DNA from: Trinickia acidisoli
GTDB lineage: Bacteria; Pseudomonadota; Gammaproteobacteria; Burkholderiales; Burkholderiaceae
NCBI RefSeq assembly: GCF_017315725.1
Contig: NZ_JAFLRG010000001.1
Span: 1,178,001-1,242,000, forward strand
Length of the DNA stretch: 64,000 bases
Direction: 5' to 3'
Below are positions 44,923 to 53,386 of the stretch, piece after piece. The notes under the pieces were generated by a model. That model saw only the letters and a list, made by a program, of their open reading frames with translations. It did no database searches and was not told where the DNA came from. How positions within the stretch are numbered: position 1 is the stretch's first letter; every line of letters starts with the position of its first letter. Position numbers and translations under genes: made by a program.

Positions 44923-46071
44923 TTAGAAGCGGTGGCGCAGGCCGGCGGTCACCGCAATTTGCTTGTTGGTCGACGACATGTTCAAGCCATTGATCACGGC
45001 GCCGATCGGCAGGCCCTTGTTCACCGCGAGCTGATATTCACCCTCGAGGTACACGTCCGTGCGCTTCGAAAGCGCGTAATCGGCTTGCAGATTGAACTGA
45101 TTCCACTTCGGGTTCACGCCGCCGATCGAGCTGTCCGTGTACGTGTACGCGCCTGCCAGGCTCGTTGCCGGCGTCAGGGCGTAACGCGCGTTGATTTCGT
45201 AGTTGTTGAAACGCGCGTCACCGCCCGGTAATCCAAGCGTGGCCGACGTCCCCGCGTTCGCCGCGTTGATGCCCAGCGCGTCTGCCAAGCGTGTTTGCGT
45301 AAAGACGAAGCCCGCCGTTGCCGGGCCGAACGCGTAGTTCACGCCCGCACCCCACGTGCGCTGACGGCTCGCGACGAAGGTGGCGTCGCCGGTGACGGCG
45401 CCCGCGCCCGTGATGCTTTGATTGATCGCATTTAGATCGTTGTCTAACTGCAGGTAGGCCGCGGCGAAGTTCAGCCCCATCCACGTGTACGATGCGCCGA
45501 CGCTGATTGCTCGGTTGTTCGAGAACTGGCCGGCCGTGTTCGAAAAGCCGTACAACGCACCGAGCTTGAAGCCGCCGTAGTTCGCGCTTTGATAATGGAC
45601 CGAGTTGTTGATCCGGAACGAGTTGTCGAGGTTGTCGTTGTCGAACGGGTGGGCGAAGTAGGTGCCGCCGTATTGTGTGCCCGTCAATGCCAGCGGCCCG
45701 AGATACTGGACGACGTCGTCGTATTGGCGGCCGAGCGTGACGGTGCCGAATTGGTCGCTGCCCAGGCCCACGAAGGCTTGCCGCCCGAATTCTCGGCCGT
45801 TTTGCTTGAGCGTGCCGTTGTTGATGCCGAACCCGTTTTCCAACGTGAAGACGGCCTTCAGGCCGCCGCCGAGGTCTTCGGAGCCGCGCAGGCCCCATCG
45901 GCTACCGTTGACCGAGCCCGTTGTCTGTTGCCAGGCGCTGTGGCCGCCTTGATTGTTCGTATAGGTGATGCCGGCGTCGATGAGGCCGTACAGCGTCACG
46001 CTGCTTTGAGCATGCGCCATCGTCGCGAACGCGCCCGTGAGGGCGCCGACTAGAAGCGTCTTCTTCATCAC
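44923..46071 (-). CDS. Burkholderia-type outer-membrane porin
   Basis: A 382-residue precursor. The signal peptide ends 'ATMAHA', and the mature protein starts 'QSSVTLYGLIDAGITYTNNQ', the standard first strand. 'SRWGLRGSEDLGGGLKAVFT' and 'GFGINNGTLKQNGREFGRQA' (constriction-side strands) and a terminal 'AGLRHRF' complete the general porin pattern. Starts at 46071 or one codon later (ATGATG). GGAG lies nine bases upstream. It is monocistronic with its own terminator, convergent with greB. Confidence 0.93.
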   Translation of the reverse strand: MMKKTLLVGALTGAFATMAHAQSSVTLYGLIDAGITYTNNQGGHSAWQQTTGSVNGSRWGLRGSEDLGGGLKAVFTLENGFGINNGTLKQNGREFGRQAFVGLGSDQFGTVTLGRQYDDVVQYLGPLALTGTQYGGTYFAHPFDNDNLDNSFRINNSVHYQSANYGGFKLGALYGFSNTAGQFSNNRAISVGASYTWMGLNFAAAYLQLDNDLNAINQSITGAGAVTGDATFVASRQRTWGAGVNYAFGPATAGFVFTQTRLADALGINAANAGTSATLGLPGGDARFNNYEINARYALTPATSLAGAYTYTDSSIGGVNPKWNQFNLQADYALSKRTDVYLEGEYQLAVNKGLPIGAVINGLNMSSTNKQIAVTAGLRHRF

Positions 46072-46475
46072 TCACTCCAGAATCAGAAAGTTTTCTTGAC
46101 TGTTGTAAAAGGCGCCGGCAGCGGTTCATTCGCCGGTGTGCCGGGCCATCCCACGGCAATGTTGGAATCGTGGCAACAAGGTCCGTTTTCCGAACTGGGT
46201 TGAGTGTAAATAGCGACGCCGTCTCGGTCGCATTTCGAAAATCGCAATAAAGTATTGATTGATGGGAAATGGATGAGAGATCGCCGAAGAGCCTTGCTGG
46301 GCAAGGGTCTTCATGAAATTAATGGGGTGCGGATCCGATGTGTCGAGCGCATCGCGTTGCTTTTGCGACACGCGATTTAGAATGAAATCAGATAATCAAT
46401 CTTTGAGATTGATTATTGTGAAATTCGAAAAAGAGGTTTGTGTCGAGCGCGGATAATTGGGATGGTGCTGAACGC
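46072..46475. other. AT-rich upstream region of the porin
   Basis: About 400 bases without a supportable gene. The composition is visibly AT-rich, especially from 46200 to 46440, consistent with a strong porin promoter and upstream activation. A perfect 9-base inverted repeat, TCAATCTTTGAGATTGA-like (about 46397-46413), lies at the far end. Confidence 0.45.
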
Positions 46476-46486
46476 TATACTGTCGT

Positions 46487-46571
46487 CTCTGCTTGCCCAA
46501 GCAGACTTTTTCTTCAAGGAAAAGACGTCTCCAAACCTTTGTCAGCGCGGCTTTGCAGCCGCGCTTTTTTT
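46487..46571 (+). ncRNA. Candidate small RNA
   Basis: An isolated stretch of about 85 bases has a good -10-like TATACT (46476-46481) before it, a first hairpin CTGCTT-GCCC-AAGCAG (46489-46504), a mostly unpaired middle, and a textbook terminator at its end. No matching -35 hexamer at 16-18 bases is visible, and no coding frame fits. The convergent gene ends at 46577, so the terminator is not needed for any known plus-strand gene. Not recognised as a named RNA family. Confidence 0.4.
46545..46571 (+). terminator. Strong plus-strand terminator without an upstream gene
   Basis: GCGCGGCT-TTGC-AGCCGCGC forms an 8-bp perfect stem followed by seven T. The nearest plus-strand gene upstream is greB, almost 1.8 kb away and separated by a convergent porin. 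The transcript it ends must therefore start locally. Confidence 0.8.
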
Positions 46572-46576
46572 GCGCG

Positions 46577-46849
46577 TCACCCGCGCATCCGGCGCAGCGC
46601 GCCACGTTGTTTGTCGTCCGTGCGCCGATAGTCGACCTCGTCGTCCTCGAGCGGGAGCGCCCAGTCTTCCATGACGTAGTGGCGGGCATCCATCGGCGAA
46701 GACAGCAGGTTCTGCCAATGATCGCCATGCCAGAGCGGATCGAATTCCAATACTGTGGCGGCGCTATTCGTCCGACTAATCGATGCCGTTGCGAAGTGAG
46801 GCACGCGTATGAGCCAGGAGACGAAGCGCTTGATAGGGATTGCTCGCAT
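46577..46849 (-). CDS. Small protein of unknown function
   Basis: A 90-residue frame with GGGAGA eight bases before its ATG at 46849. The second half ('EFDPLWHGDHWQNLLSSPMD', 'ARHYVMEDWALPLEDDEVDY') is Trp- and Asp-rich and looks like real protein rather than shadow. The N-terminal half is less convincing and the true start may be further in. No family recognised. Lies between the candidate small RNA and cspA, on the opposite strand to both. Confidence 0.5.
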   Translation of the reverse strand: MRAIPIKRFVSWLIRVPHFATASISRTNSAATVLEFDPLWHGDHWQNLLSSPMDARHYVMEDWALPLEDDEVDYRRTDDKQRGALRRMRG

Positions 46850-47074
46850 AGCCGTCTCCCGGCAAATCGTCTGTTTCGATGATCGGACGACGGCTTTCCG
46901 TAGGCAACCCCGGAAAAATACTTACGGCAGAAATATATCGTTGCAAAGGATGCAGATTTTTCCTATTTGCTGGATTTTTTCTGCTCATTGCAGGTAATTG
47001 TGACTTTGTTGGCATCATTTTCTAGTGCGTCATGCATAGCCCCTGCGCGGATGCACCATTTAATGAAAAATTTC

Positions 47075-47104
47075 TTGACGAGCGCTCGACGGAGCATTTA
47101 TAAA
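47075..47104 (+). promoter_or_regulatory. cspA promoter
   Basis: TTGACG (47075-47080), an 18-base spacer, then TATAAA (47099-47104): a good sigma-70 promoter. Transcription would start near 47111. Confidence 0.7.
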
Positions 47105-47110
47105 AGCAGC

Positions 47111-47229
47111 GCCGGAATCACCCAGTGAGCGGCGCCTCGGGCAGAGAGACTGAGGCGTGGTTCTTCCGAGGCTGGGCTTCGGGCGGAGGGCGCTGCCCGT
47201 CTATTAAAAATTTCGAGGGAATCAGTACT
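47111..47229 (+). promoter_or_regulatory. Long structured cspA 5' leader
   Basis: About 120 untranslated bases between the predicted start point and the ATG. It is GC-rich with several self-complementary parts (for example CTGAGGC/GCCTCGG-type pairs around 47128-47155) and ends in an unpaired TATTAAAAATTTCGAGGGA segment with the ribosome binding site. Long leaders in cspA mRNAs act as cold sensors; that this one does is inferred. Confidence 0.5.
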
Positions 47230-47433
47230 ATGGAAACCGGTGTCGTCAAATGGTTCAACGATGCTAAAGGCTTTGGCTTTATCACGACCGACAAGGGCAA
47301 CGAGGACGTGTTTGCGCATTTCTCCGAGATTCAAGCTGATGGCTTCAAGTCTCTGAAAGAAAATCAACGCGTTCAGTTTGATGTGAAAACCGGCCCGAAG
47401 GGCAAGCAAGCGGCGAACATCCGCCCGCTGTAA
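47230..47433 (+). CDS. cspA: Cold-shock protein, CspA family
   Basis: A 67-residue single-stranded nucleic-acid-binding beta barrel. RNP1 is 'KGFGFITTD' and RNP2 'DVFAHFSEI', within '[20 protein letters not shown]'. GAGGGA lies eight bases before the ATG. It acts as an RNA chaperone in the cytoplasm, at low temperature or constitutively. Followed by a strong hairpin at 47508. Confidence 0.95.
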   Translation: METGVVKWFNDAKGFGFITTDKGNEDVFAHFSEIQADGFKSLKENQRVQFDVKTGPKGKQAANIRPL

Positions 47434-47507
47434 CACGTTTGTCCCGGCAAACCGTGCCCGGCCGTCGCCGTGACAGGTGTCCCAGCCGGCACGGCACGCA
47501 TCCCTAC

Positions 47508-47559
47508 AAGGGCGCTCGGGTGGTGCATACTTCGTTAATCGAAGCACCCGAGCGCCCTT
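47508..47559 (+). terminator. Long hairpin after cspA, abutting the next start codon
   Basis: AAGGGCGCTCGGGTG (47508-47522) pairs perfectly with CACCCGAGCGCCCTT (47545-47559). Inside it, CTTCG-TTAAT-CGAAG (47530-47544) forms a second stem stacked on the right arm. It is followed by ATTC and the exonuclease ATG at 47564. It can end cspA transcription, but it also buries the position where the exonuclease ribosome binding site should be. Confidence 0.65.
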
Positions 47560-47563
47560 ATTC

Positions 47564-48718
47564 ATGTCAGATTCATCGTTGCCGAGCCCGGTAATCGACG
47601 CACCTATCGCTTTTGTCGATCTCGAAACCACCGGCGGATCGGTCGCGGAGCACCGCATTACCGAAATCGGCGTGGTGCAAATCGGGCCCAGCGGCGTGTC
47701 TCGCTGGAGCACGCTCGTCAATCCCGGGCAGCCCATTCCTCCCTTCATTCGGTCGTTGACCGGTATTTCCGACGATATGGTGCGGGACGCGCCGACGTTC
47801 GCATCGCTGGCGTCCGAACTGTTCGAGCGTCTCGAGGGCCGACTGTTCGTGGCGCACAACGCGAATTTCGATCGCGGCTTCCTGCGCGGGGAGTTTCAAA
47901 GGGTGGGCTTGACCTTCAATCCCGACGTCCTTTGTACCGTGAAGCTGTCGCGCGCGCTGTGGCCGCACGAGAAGCGGCATGGGCTCGACGCGCTGATCGA
48001 GCGTCATGCGCTTGCGCCGCTCGCGCGCCACCGCGCGCTTGCCGACGCCGACCTGCTCTGGCAGTTCTGGCAGCGTTTGCATGGTTTGTGGCCGCTCGAC
48101 GTGCTGCGCGCTCAAATCGATCGGACGGTGCGCCGCTATCGCATCGCGGGAGACATCACCGAGGACATGATCGACGCGGCGCCGGCTGGGCACGGCGTCT
48201 ACGCGTTCTTCGATGGCTCGGACGTGCCGCTTTACGTCGGCCGCAGCGTGCGCGTGCGGCAGAGGGTACGCGCGCATTTGACCGGCGAGCGCCGGTCGTC
48301 GCGCGAAATCCGAATCGCCGAGCAAGTGCGCCGCGTAGAGTGGCGCGCGACCGGTGGCGAAGTGGGCGCGCTGCTGACAGAGGCGCAGTGGATCGGCACG
48401 CTGCGTCCGATTCACAATCGGCAGCCGCGCTTCGCTCGCGCCGAACCGCTTGGTTCGTCGTGGCCATTCGATGCGGCGGTCGTATTCGAGGAGAGCGGAG
48501 AGCATGCGCCGAACGAGCGCATGTTCCATGTCGTCGATCGCTGGTGCTACTTGGGCGCGGCAGCGACGCTCGAGGGCGCGCTATCGCTCGTGGCGTCTTG
48601 CGGCGAGCCGGTATTCGAGCCGTCGACGTTTCATATTTTGCAGGGGCGGCTTGCTCGTGGGCTGCGCGTGATGCCGCTGGTGGGCGTTGCCGCGCCGGCC
48701 GACGCGAGCGTCGACTAG
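47564..48718 (+). CDS. DnaQ-type 3'-5' exonuclease fused to a GIY-YIG nuclease domain
   Basis: A 384-residue two-domain nuclease. Residues 10-175 are a DEDDh exonuclease: Asp/Glu in 'AFVDLETTGGSVAEHRITEI', 'LFVAHNANFDRGFLRGEF' and 'LARHRALADADLLWQFW'. From about 200, 'AGHGVYAFFDGSDVPLYVGR' and 'SVRVRQRVRAHLTGERRSSR' is a GIY-YIG/UvrC-N-type endonuclease with a Glu in 'LLTEAQWIGTLRPIHNRQP'. The combination resembles Cho/UvrC-like nucleases joined to an epsilon-like subunit and implies a DNA-repair role. No ribosome binding site is free, because the ATG follows a long hairpin. Confidence 0.88.
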   Translation: MSDSSLPSPVIDAPIAFVDLETTGGSVAEHRITEIGVVQIGPSGVSRWSTLVNPGQPIPPFIRSLTGISDDMVRDAPTFASLASELFERLEGRLFVAHNANFDRGFLRGEFQRVGLTFNPDVLCTVKLSRALWPHEKRHGLDALIERHALAPLARHRALADADLLWQFWQRLHGLWPLDVLRAQIDRTVRRYRIAGDITEDMIDAAPAGHGVYAFFDGSDVPLYVGRSVRVRQRVRAHLTGERRSSREIRIAEQVRRVEWRATGGEVGALLTEAQWIGTLRPIHNRQPRFARAEPLGSSWPFDAAVVFEESGEHAPNERMFHVVDRWCYLGAAATLEGALSLVASCGEPVFEPSTFHILQGRLARGLRVMPLVGVAAPADASVD

Positions 48719-49320
48719 CCTTCGGCGCCGACGCCACCGGCCGTGCAGACGTGGGCAAGGGCCGTGTTCAGCGCATCGCCATCGGTGGCGCCGTAGCGCG
48801 TCATCGCCTTCCAGCTTCGCACGGTATGCGCTAGCCGGACAGGGCAGTCAGGCGTGTCGCGCCAAGGTTGTACACGGGCGAGCGCCGCGATCAAGGCTTG
48901 CGTCAGACGATCGAGTTGGGGCCGCGTACTCGTGGCGAGGTCGGGCGCCGGCCCCGACGGCGGCGCCGACTGGCGCCATCGTGCGAACAGGGCCGTCTGT
49001 ACCTGTTTGCTCGCGTCGATCTGATCCTGGAAGAACAGATGAGCGAAGGCCGGCTCGAGGCCGGCGGCCTGTGCGCGTCTTTCGACATCCGCAAGCAAGA
49101 CCGCTTCGCGCGGTGCGTCAGCGATCGCGCGATGATTCGCCCATTTCCATTGGGCAACCGGGAGGGCCAGCGCCAAGCGCTCGGAGACGAGTGCGACGAG
49201 ATTCGTCATCGCGGTTTCGTCGCCGTCGGCATGAGCGCCGCAAGGGGCAAGCGACAGGGCGAGCCAAAACGCGACGGCAGGCAACACCGCGCGGCGCACG
49301 CGCGGCGTCATTCGACGCAT
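48715..49320 (-). CDS. Secreted chorismate mutase (AroQ gamma class)
   Basis: A 201-residue protein with a signal peptide ending 'APCGAHA' (about residue 30). The mature all-helical domain carries 'VSERLALALPVAQWKWANHR', 'REAVLLADVERRAQAAGLEP' and 'AFAHLFFQDQIDASKQVQTA', the gamma-type (periplasmic) chorismate mutase pattern, including the Arg/Lys/Gln active-site positions. It converts chorismate to prephenate outside the cytoplasm; the purpose of such exported enzymes is unsettled. Its stop overlaps the end of the convergent exonuclease gene by four bases. Confidence 0.85.
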   Translation of the reverse strand: MRRMTPRVRRAVLPAVAFWLALSLAPCGAHADGDETAMTNLVALVSERLALALPVAQWKWANHRAIADAPREAVLLADVERRAQAAGLEPAFAHLFFQDQIDASKQVQTALFARWRQSAPPSGPAPDLATSTRPQLDRLTQALIAALARVQPWRDTPDCPVRLAHTVRSWKAMTRYGATDGDALNTALAHVCTAGGVGAEG

Positions 49321-49356
49321 ACCGTCATTCGATGCGTGCTCCGAGGCCCCTAACCG

Positions 49357-49506
49357 TCATTTCTGCTCGCACAACTTGCGTTGTTCGTCGAAGAAAGCGC
49401 GGACATGTTCGGGCAATTCGGTCGCCAGAAATTCGACGCCTACCGGTTCCGGATCCGGGCTGGACACTTTGTCGGGGGTCGGAATTTTGGTTGGCTTGGC
49501 TTCCAT
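49357..49506 (-). CDS. Small acidic protein
   Basis: A 49-residue frame from 49506 behind AGGAG (seven bases upstream). It starts 'MEAKPTKIPTPDKVSSPDPE' and ends 'FFDEQRKLCEQK': a Pro-rich, disordered first half and a short helix, with one cysteine. No signal or membrane part and no known family. Confidence 0.6.
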   Translation of the reverse strand: MEAKPTKIPTPDKVSSPDPEPVGVEFLATELPEHVRAFFDEQRKLCEQK

Positions 49507-49876
49507 GATCTATCTCCTGGCACGACACAATTATCCGACGCGGTTTCCTCGAAGTGCCAGCGCCGAATCTTTTTTTAACGCTTTGTTGCATTAACGGCAC
49601 AGCCCGTCACAGTTTGAAGAGCGGCCGCAAGTCCTTTGACGAAAATCAAAAAAGGCCTTGTATGCCGCTGCCGTTCGCATCTGACACAAGCTTGTGGCGC
49701 TTTTCGCCGGATGTCCGTATCTCGGCGCACGTGTCTGCACAGTTGATGTTGCATCGGACGCGGCCGCTCGTTCGATCTAGCAAGTCGCGTTCCGCCGCGG
49801 CGAATGCGGCGCGCGTTTCGGCGGCGGGCGAACGCAAGCACGCGCTTGCGCCCGCCGACATGAAGCGCGGCCTGTT
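49507..49876. other. Intergenic, 370 bases
   Basis: Between the small acidic protein and the aldo/keto reductase, both on the minus strand. A plus-strand frame of about 120 codons that runs into the reductase is not supported by composition or a start signal. No hairpin with a T-run was found. Confidence 0.45.
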
Positions 49877-51001
49877 TCAGGCGCCTGGGTTCGGGGCCGG
49901 CACATGCACGGCCCGGTCGTAGCCGTCGGGCTTGCTGCGTACGTCGACGTGCCCGTGGATGCGCGCCTGATGGCCGTCCTCGAACATGTAATACGGGAAC
50001 GGGCGCGCGCTCTCCGAGACGGCGTCGAGGCGGGCAGCGAGCGCCGCATCGAGTTCGAAGTCGAGCGCGGTCAGCGAGTCGCGTAGTTGTTCGGGCTTCG
50101 TCGCGCCGACGATGATGCTCGCAACGCCGCGTTTCCGATGGAGCCAGTTCAGCGCGACCTGCGCCATCGATCGGCCTGCATCGCGCGCGACAGCCTCGAG
50201 TTCGGCGACGATGCGGAAATTGCGCTCGGTCAGCTTGTCGAACCCCGGCGGCGGCTTGGCGCCCGGGTTTTCCGCGCGGATCGTTTCCAAGCGGCCGTTG
50301 CCGGTGAAGCCCCCTTGCGAGGGCTTGTACTTGCCCGAGAGCACGCCCATCGCGAGCGGGCTCCACGGCACGAGGCCCATCCCGAGTTCAGTGGCCAAAT
50401 CGGCGAATTCGAGTTCGGCGTTGCGCTCGATCAGCGAATATTCGAGCTGCATGGCCGCCACGGGCTCGAAGCCGCGCCACTGCGCCAGCGTTTGCGCGCG
50501 GGCGGCGAACCAAGCGGGCGTATCGGACAGCCCCACGTAGCGAATCTTGCCGGCGCGCACGGCGTCGTCCATGGCGCGCATGACCTCGTCGACGGGTGTC
50601 ATGCGGTCCCACGTGTGCAAGTAATAGAGATCGATGTAATCGGTGTTCAGCCGCTTGAGCGAGCCGTCGAGCGCGCGCATCAGGTTCTTGCGGTGATTGC
50701 CGCCCGCGTTCGGGTTGCCCGTCTGCGCGTTGTAGCTGTACTTCGTCGCGATCACGAGTTGGTCGCGCAGGCCGCGCGCCGCCACGAACTTGCCGATGTA
50801 GCGCTCGCTCGTGCCTTCCGTATAGAGATCGGCCGTGTCGATGAAATTGCCGCCTTCATCGACGTACAGATCGAACAGACGTTGCGCCGTCGCTTCGTCG
50901 GCTCCCCAGCCCCATTCATCGCCGAACGTCATTGTGCCCAGCGAGATCGGCGAAACGCGCAGGCCCGAGCGGCCCAGCAGGGTGTAGCGGTCCATCGTCA
51001 T
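49877..51001 (-). CDS. Aldo/keto reductase
   Basis: A 374-residue NADPH-dependent (beta/alpha)8 oxidoreductase of the YajO/YccK-like type. The catalytic tetrad is visible as Asp in 'FIDTADLYTEGTSE', Tyr in 'DLYTEG', Lys in 'QLVIATKYSYNAQTGNPNAG' and His in 'YLHTWDRMTP'. The cofactor end is 'VASIIVGATKPEQLRDSL'. It would reduce aldehydes or ketones. Divergent from a LysR gene 120 bases away, which probably regulates it. The tail of about 35 residues beyond the domain is unremarkable. Confidence 0.9.
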   Translation of the reverse strand: MTMDRYTLLGRSGLRVSPISLGTMTFGDEWGWGADEATAQRLFDLYVDEGGNFIDTADLYTEGTSERYIGKFVAARGLRDQLVIATKYSYNAQTGNPNAGGNHRKNLMRALDGSLKRLNTDYIDLYYLHTWDRMTPVDEVMRAMDDAVRAGKIRYVGLSDTPAWFAARAQTLAQWRGFEPVAAMQLEYSLIERNAELEFADLATELGMGLVPWSPLAMGVLSGKYKPSQGGFTGNGRLETIRAENPGAKPPPGFDKLTERNFRIVAELEAVARDAGRSMAQVALNWLHRKRGVASIIVGATKPEQLRDSLTALDFELDAALAARLDAVSESARPFPYYMFEDGHQARIHGHVDVRSKPDGYDRAVHVPAPNPGA

Positions 51002-51121
51002 GTCAGTGCTCCTTGCGTCGGTGAGAAGTGTCGATGGACGTATCGTGCGCTTTTCAATCTTGTGGAAAAATAGTGGCTGACTGAATGAATTGTGAAGTAA
51101 CGCTTAATAAAGGAGCGACCG

Positions 51122-52051
51122 ATGGACTCCGTGCAATTGCCGGCGCTTGCCGCCTTCACGAACGTCGCTCGCCACGGAAGCTTTACGCGCGCGGCTGCGG
51201 AAAGCGGCGTATCGGCGTCGGCGCTGTCGCAATCGATTCGTGCGCTCGAAGCGCAACTGAACGTGCGGCTCTTCAACCGGACGACGCGCCGCGTTGCGTT
51301 GACCGAAGCCGGGGCGCAGTTCCTGGAGCGGGTGCGGCCGGCGCTGGCGATGCTCGATGCCGCTTGCGAGGCGCTGGACGAAACGCGGGCCGAGCCCACG
51401 GGAACGCTGCGGATCAACCTTCCGCGCATCGCGAGCGAGCTGCTCGTCGTGCCGTATTTGGCGGAGTTCGCCCGGCGCTACCCGCGCGTGGCCCTCGAGA
51501 TGTCGCTCGACGAGGGGCTCAGCGATCTCGTGGGCGAAGGCTTCGACGCGGGCATTCGGCTAGGCGAGCGGCTTGCCCGCGACATGGTGGCCGTGCCGCT
51601 GTCGGGACCGCTGCGGCTCGTGGTGGCTGCGGCACCGGCGTACTTTGCGCGCTTTCCGAAGCCTTCGACGCCCAGCGATCTGACCGGCCACGATTGTCTG
51701 CGCTACCGATTCTCGACGAGTCGCGGTATTTATCGATGGGAGTTCGCCGAGCCGGGCAAGCCGCAGCGTGTGTTCGAGGTGGAGACGAGCGGCACGTTCG
51801 TCACGAACGATCTGCGCACGATGGTGCAGGCGGCCGAGCAGGGTGTCGGGCTGTTGCACGTCATCGAGGACTATGTGCGGTCGCAGTTGGCCGATGGGCG
51901 GCTCGTGCGTGTGCTCGACGATTGGGCGCTGACGCTCGACGGTTTTTCGCTCTATATGCCGAGCCGGACGCAGATGCCGTTGAAGCTGCGGGTGTTCGTC
52001 GATTTCTTGAAGGAGAAGTGCCGGGCGGGGAGGGGCGGCAAGCGTCGTTGA
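51122..52051 (+). CDS. LysR-family transcriptional regulator
   Basis: A 309-residue regulator of the CrgA/DsdC-like (LysR with 'LRINLP') group. The HTH is 'LAAFTNVARHGSFTRAAAES' then 'GVSASALSQSIRALEAQLNV'; the effector domain begins 'GTLRINLPRIASELLVVPYL'. AAAGGAG lies eight bases before the ATG. Divergent from the aldo/keto reductase; these pairs are commonly regulator and target. Confidence 0.9.
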   Translation: MDSVQLPALAAFTNVARHGSFTRAAAESGVSASALSQSIRALEAQLNVRLFNRTTRRVALTEAGAQFLERVRPALAMLDAACEALDETRAEPTGTLRINLPRIASELLVVPYLAEFARRYPRVALEMSLDEGLSDLVGEGFDAGIRLGERLARDMVAVPLSGPLRLVVAAAPAYFARFPKPSTPSDLTGHDCLRYRFSTSRGIYRWEFAEPGKPQRVFEVETSGTFVTNDLRTMVQAAEQGVGLLHVIEDYVRSQLADGRLVRVLDDWALTLDGFSLYMPSRTQMPLKLRVFVDFLKEKCRAGRGGKRR

Positions 52052-52192
52052 AGCTGCTGCGTTCGGATCGATCGAATCGGCGGGCGCGGGCGTTTCGTTC
52101 GCGTGCTTTCGCTCGGGTGGCCGGCAGTGCGCATTGTGGTTGCGCGCGCAACGGCATGCGACGCATGCGTGCGCGGAAGACTGCGAAAAACA

Positions 52193-52221
52193 AAAAGCCC
52201 AATCAAGAGGACTGGGCTTTT
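52193..52221. terminator. Bidirectional terminator between LysR and tRNA-Thr
   Basis: AAAAGCCCA-N11-TGGGCTTTT: the stem is flanked by A- and T-runs, so it works for the plus-strand LysR and the minus-strand tRNA. Confidence 0.8.
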
Positions 52222-52234
52222 CGCTTGAATCTTT

Positions 52235-52310
52235 TGGTGCCGGAAAGAGGAATCGAACCCCCGACCTTCGCATTACGAATGCGCTGCTCTACCGTCTGAG
52301 CTATTCCGGC
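52235..52310 (-). tRNA. tRNA-Thr(CGU)
   Basis: On the minus strand GCCGGAA pairs with TTCCGGC, followed by discriminator A and encoded CCA, 76 bases. The anticodon loop TTCGTAA between CGCAT-type arms gives CGU. GGGGTTCGATTCC is the T arm. Confidence 0.95.
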
Positions 52311-52369
52311 ATCAACATCAGAGAACCGCGATTATAGAGACACTTTGTCGAGGTGCGCAAGCCCTTCGG

Positions 52370-53386
52370 TCATTTTTTTTCTTCGCGGTGGTAACGCGTC
52401 ACCCGCTCGACCTCATTCTTCGAGCCGAGGAACACCGCGACGCGCTCGTGCAGGCTCTTCGGCTGGATGTCGAGGATGCGCTCGAGGCCGTTCGTGGCCG
52501 CGCCGCCCGCTTGCTCGACGATGAACGACATCGGGTTTGCTTCGTACATGAGCCGCAGCTTGCCGGGTTTGTCGGGCGTGCGCTTGTCGGCCGGATACAT
52601 GAAGATGCCGCCGCGGTTCAAGATGCGGTGGACGTCGGCCACCATCGATGCGACCCAGCGCATGTTGAAGTCGGTCTGCCGCGGCCCCGTCGCACCTGCC
52701 AACAGCTCGCCCACGTAACGCTGCACGGGCGCGTACCAATGCCGATCGTTCGACGCATTGATCGCGTACTCGCGCGTATCTTCCGGAATCCGAAGATTGC
52801 TGTGCGTCAGCACCCACGAGCCGAGCTCGCGGTCGAGCGTGAAGCAGTTCACGCCGTTACCCGTCGTCAGCACGAACACCGTTTGCGGGCCGTAGACCGC
52901 ATAGCCGGCCGCCACTTGCTGCCGGCCCGGTTGCAGGAACGACTGCTCGGTCGCCTCTTGTCCGTCGGGGCAGCGCAGAACCGAGAAGATCGTGCCGATC
53001 GAGACGTTGACGTCGATGTTGGACGAGCCGTCGAGCGGGTCGAACACGAGCAGGTATTCGCCGCGCGGGTAGTTCGATGGGATCGGGAACAGCGTCTCCA
53101 TTTCCTCGGAGGCCATCGCCGCGAGGTTGCCGCCCCACTCGTTGGCGTCGAGCAGGATTTCGTTCGATAGGACGTCGAGCTTCTTCTGCACCTCGCCTTG
53201 GACGTTCTCGGTCCCCGCTGTGCCGAGCGCTTCGCCGAGCGCGCCTTTGCTCACGTGATAGCTGATGAGCTTGCAGGCGCGGGCGACGACTTCGATCAGC
53301 AGGCGCAAGTCGGCCGGCAGATTGTTCGTCTCCCGCTGCTGCTCGATCAGGTATTTGGTCAGGGTAGTGCGACGTTGCAAGGACAT
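52370..53386 (-). CDS. fbp: Fructose-1,6-bisphosphatase, class I
   Basis: A 338-residue gluconeogenic enzyme that removes the 1-phosphate of fructose-1,6-bisphosphate. The metal site is '[20 protein letters not shown]' (about 115), with '[20 protein letters not shown]' before it and '[20 protein letters not shown]' near the substrate site. GGAG precedes the ATG at 53386; a much longer frame upstream is shadow. Upstream of it is pepN in the same direction, with a terminator in between. Confidence 0.96.
   Translation of the reverse strand: MSLQRRTTLTKYLIEQQRETNNLPADLRLLIEVVARACKLISYHVSKGALGEALGTAGTENVQGEVQKKLDVLSNEILLDANEWGGNLAAMASEEMETLFPIPSNYPRGEYLLVFDPLDGSSNIDVNVSIGTIFSVLRCPDGQEATEQSFLQPGRQQVAAGYAVYGPQTVFVLTTGNGVNCFTLDRELGSWVLTHSNLRIPEDTREYAINASNDRHWYAPVQRYVGELLAGATGPRQTDFNMRWVASMVADVHRILNRGGIFMYPADKRTPDKPGKLRLMYEANPMSFIVEQAGGAATNGLERILDIQPKSLHERVAVFLGSKNEVERVTRYHREEKK

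Noticed and set aside
46776..47018. An 80-codon minus-strand frame overlapping the 90-residue protein
   Set aside because: The neighbouring frame has a better ribosome binding site and a more protein-like sequence in the overlap; both are unlikely to be used.
49554..49922. A 122-codon plus-strand frame before the aldo/keto reductase
   Set aside because: It has no start signal, runs into the convergent gene, and resembles no family.
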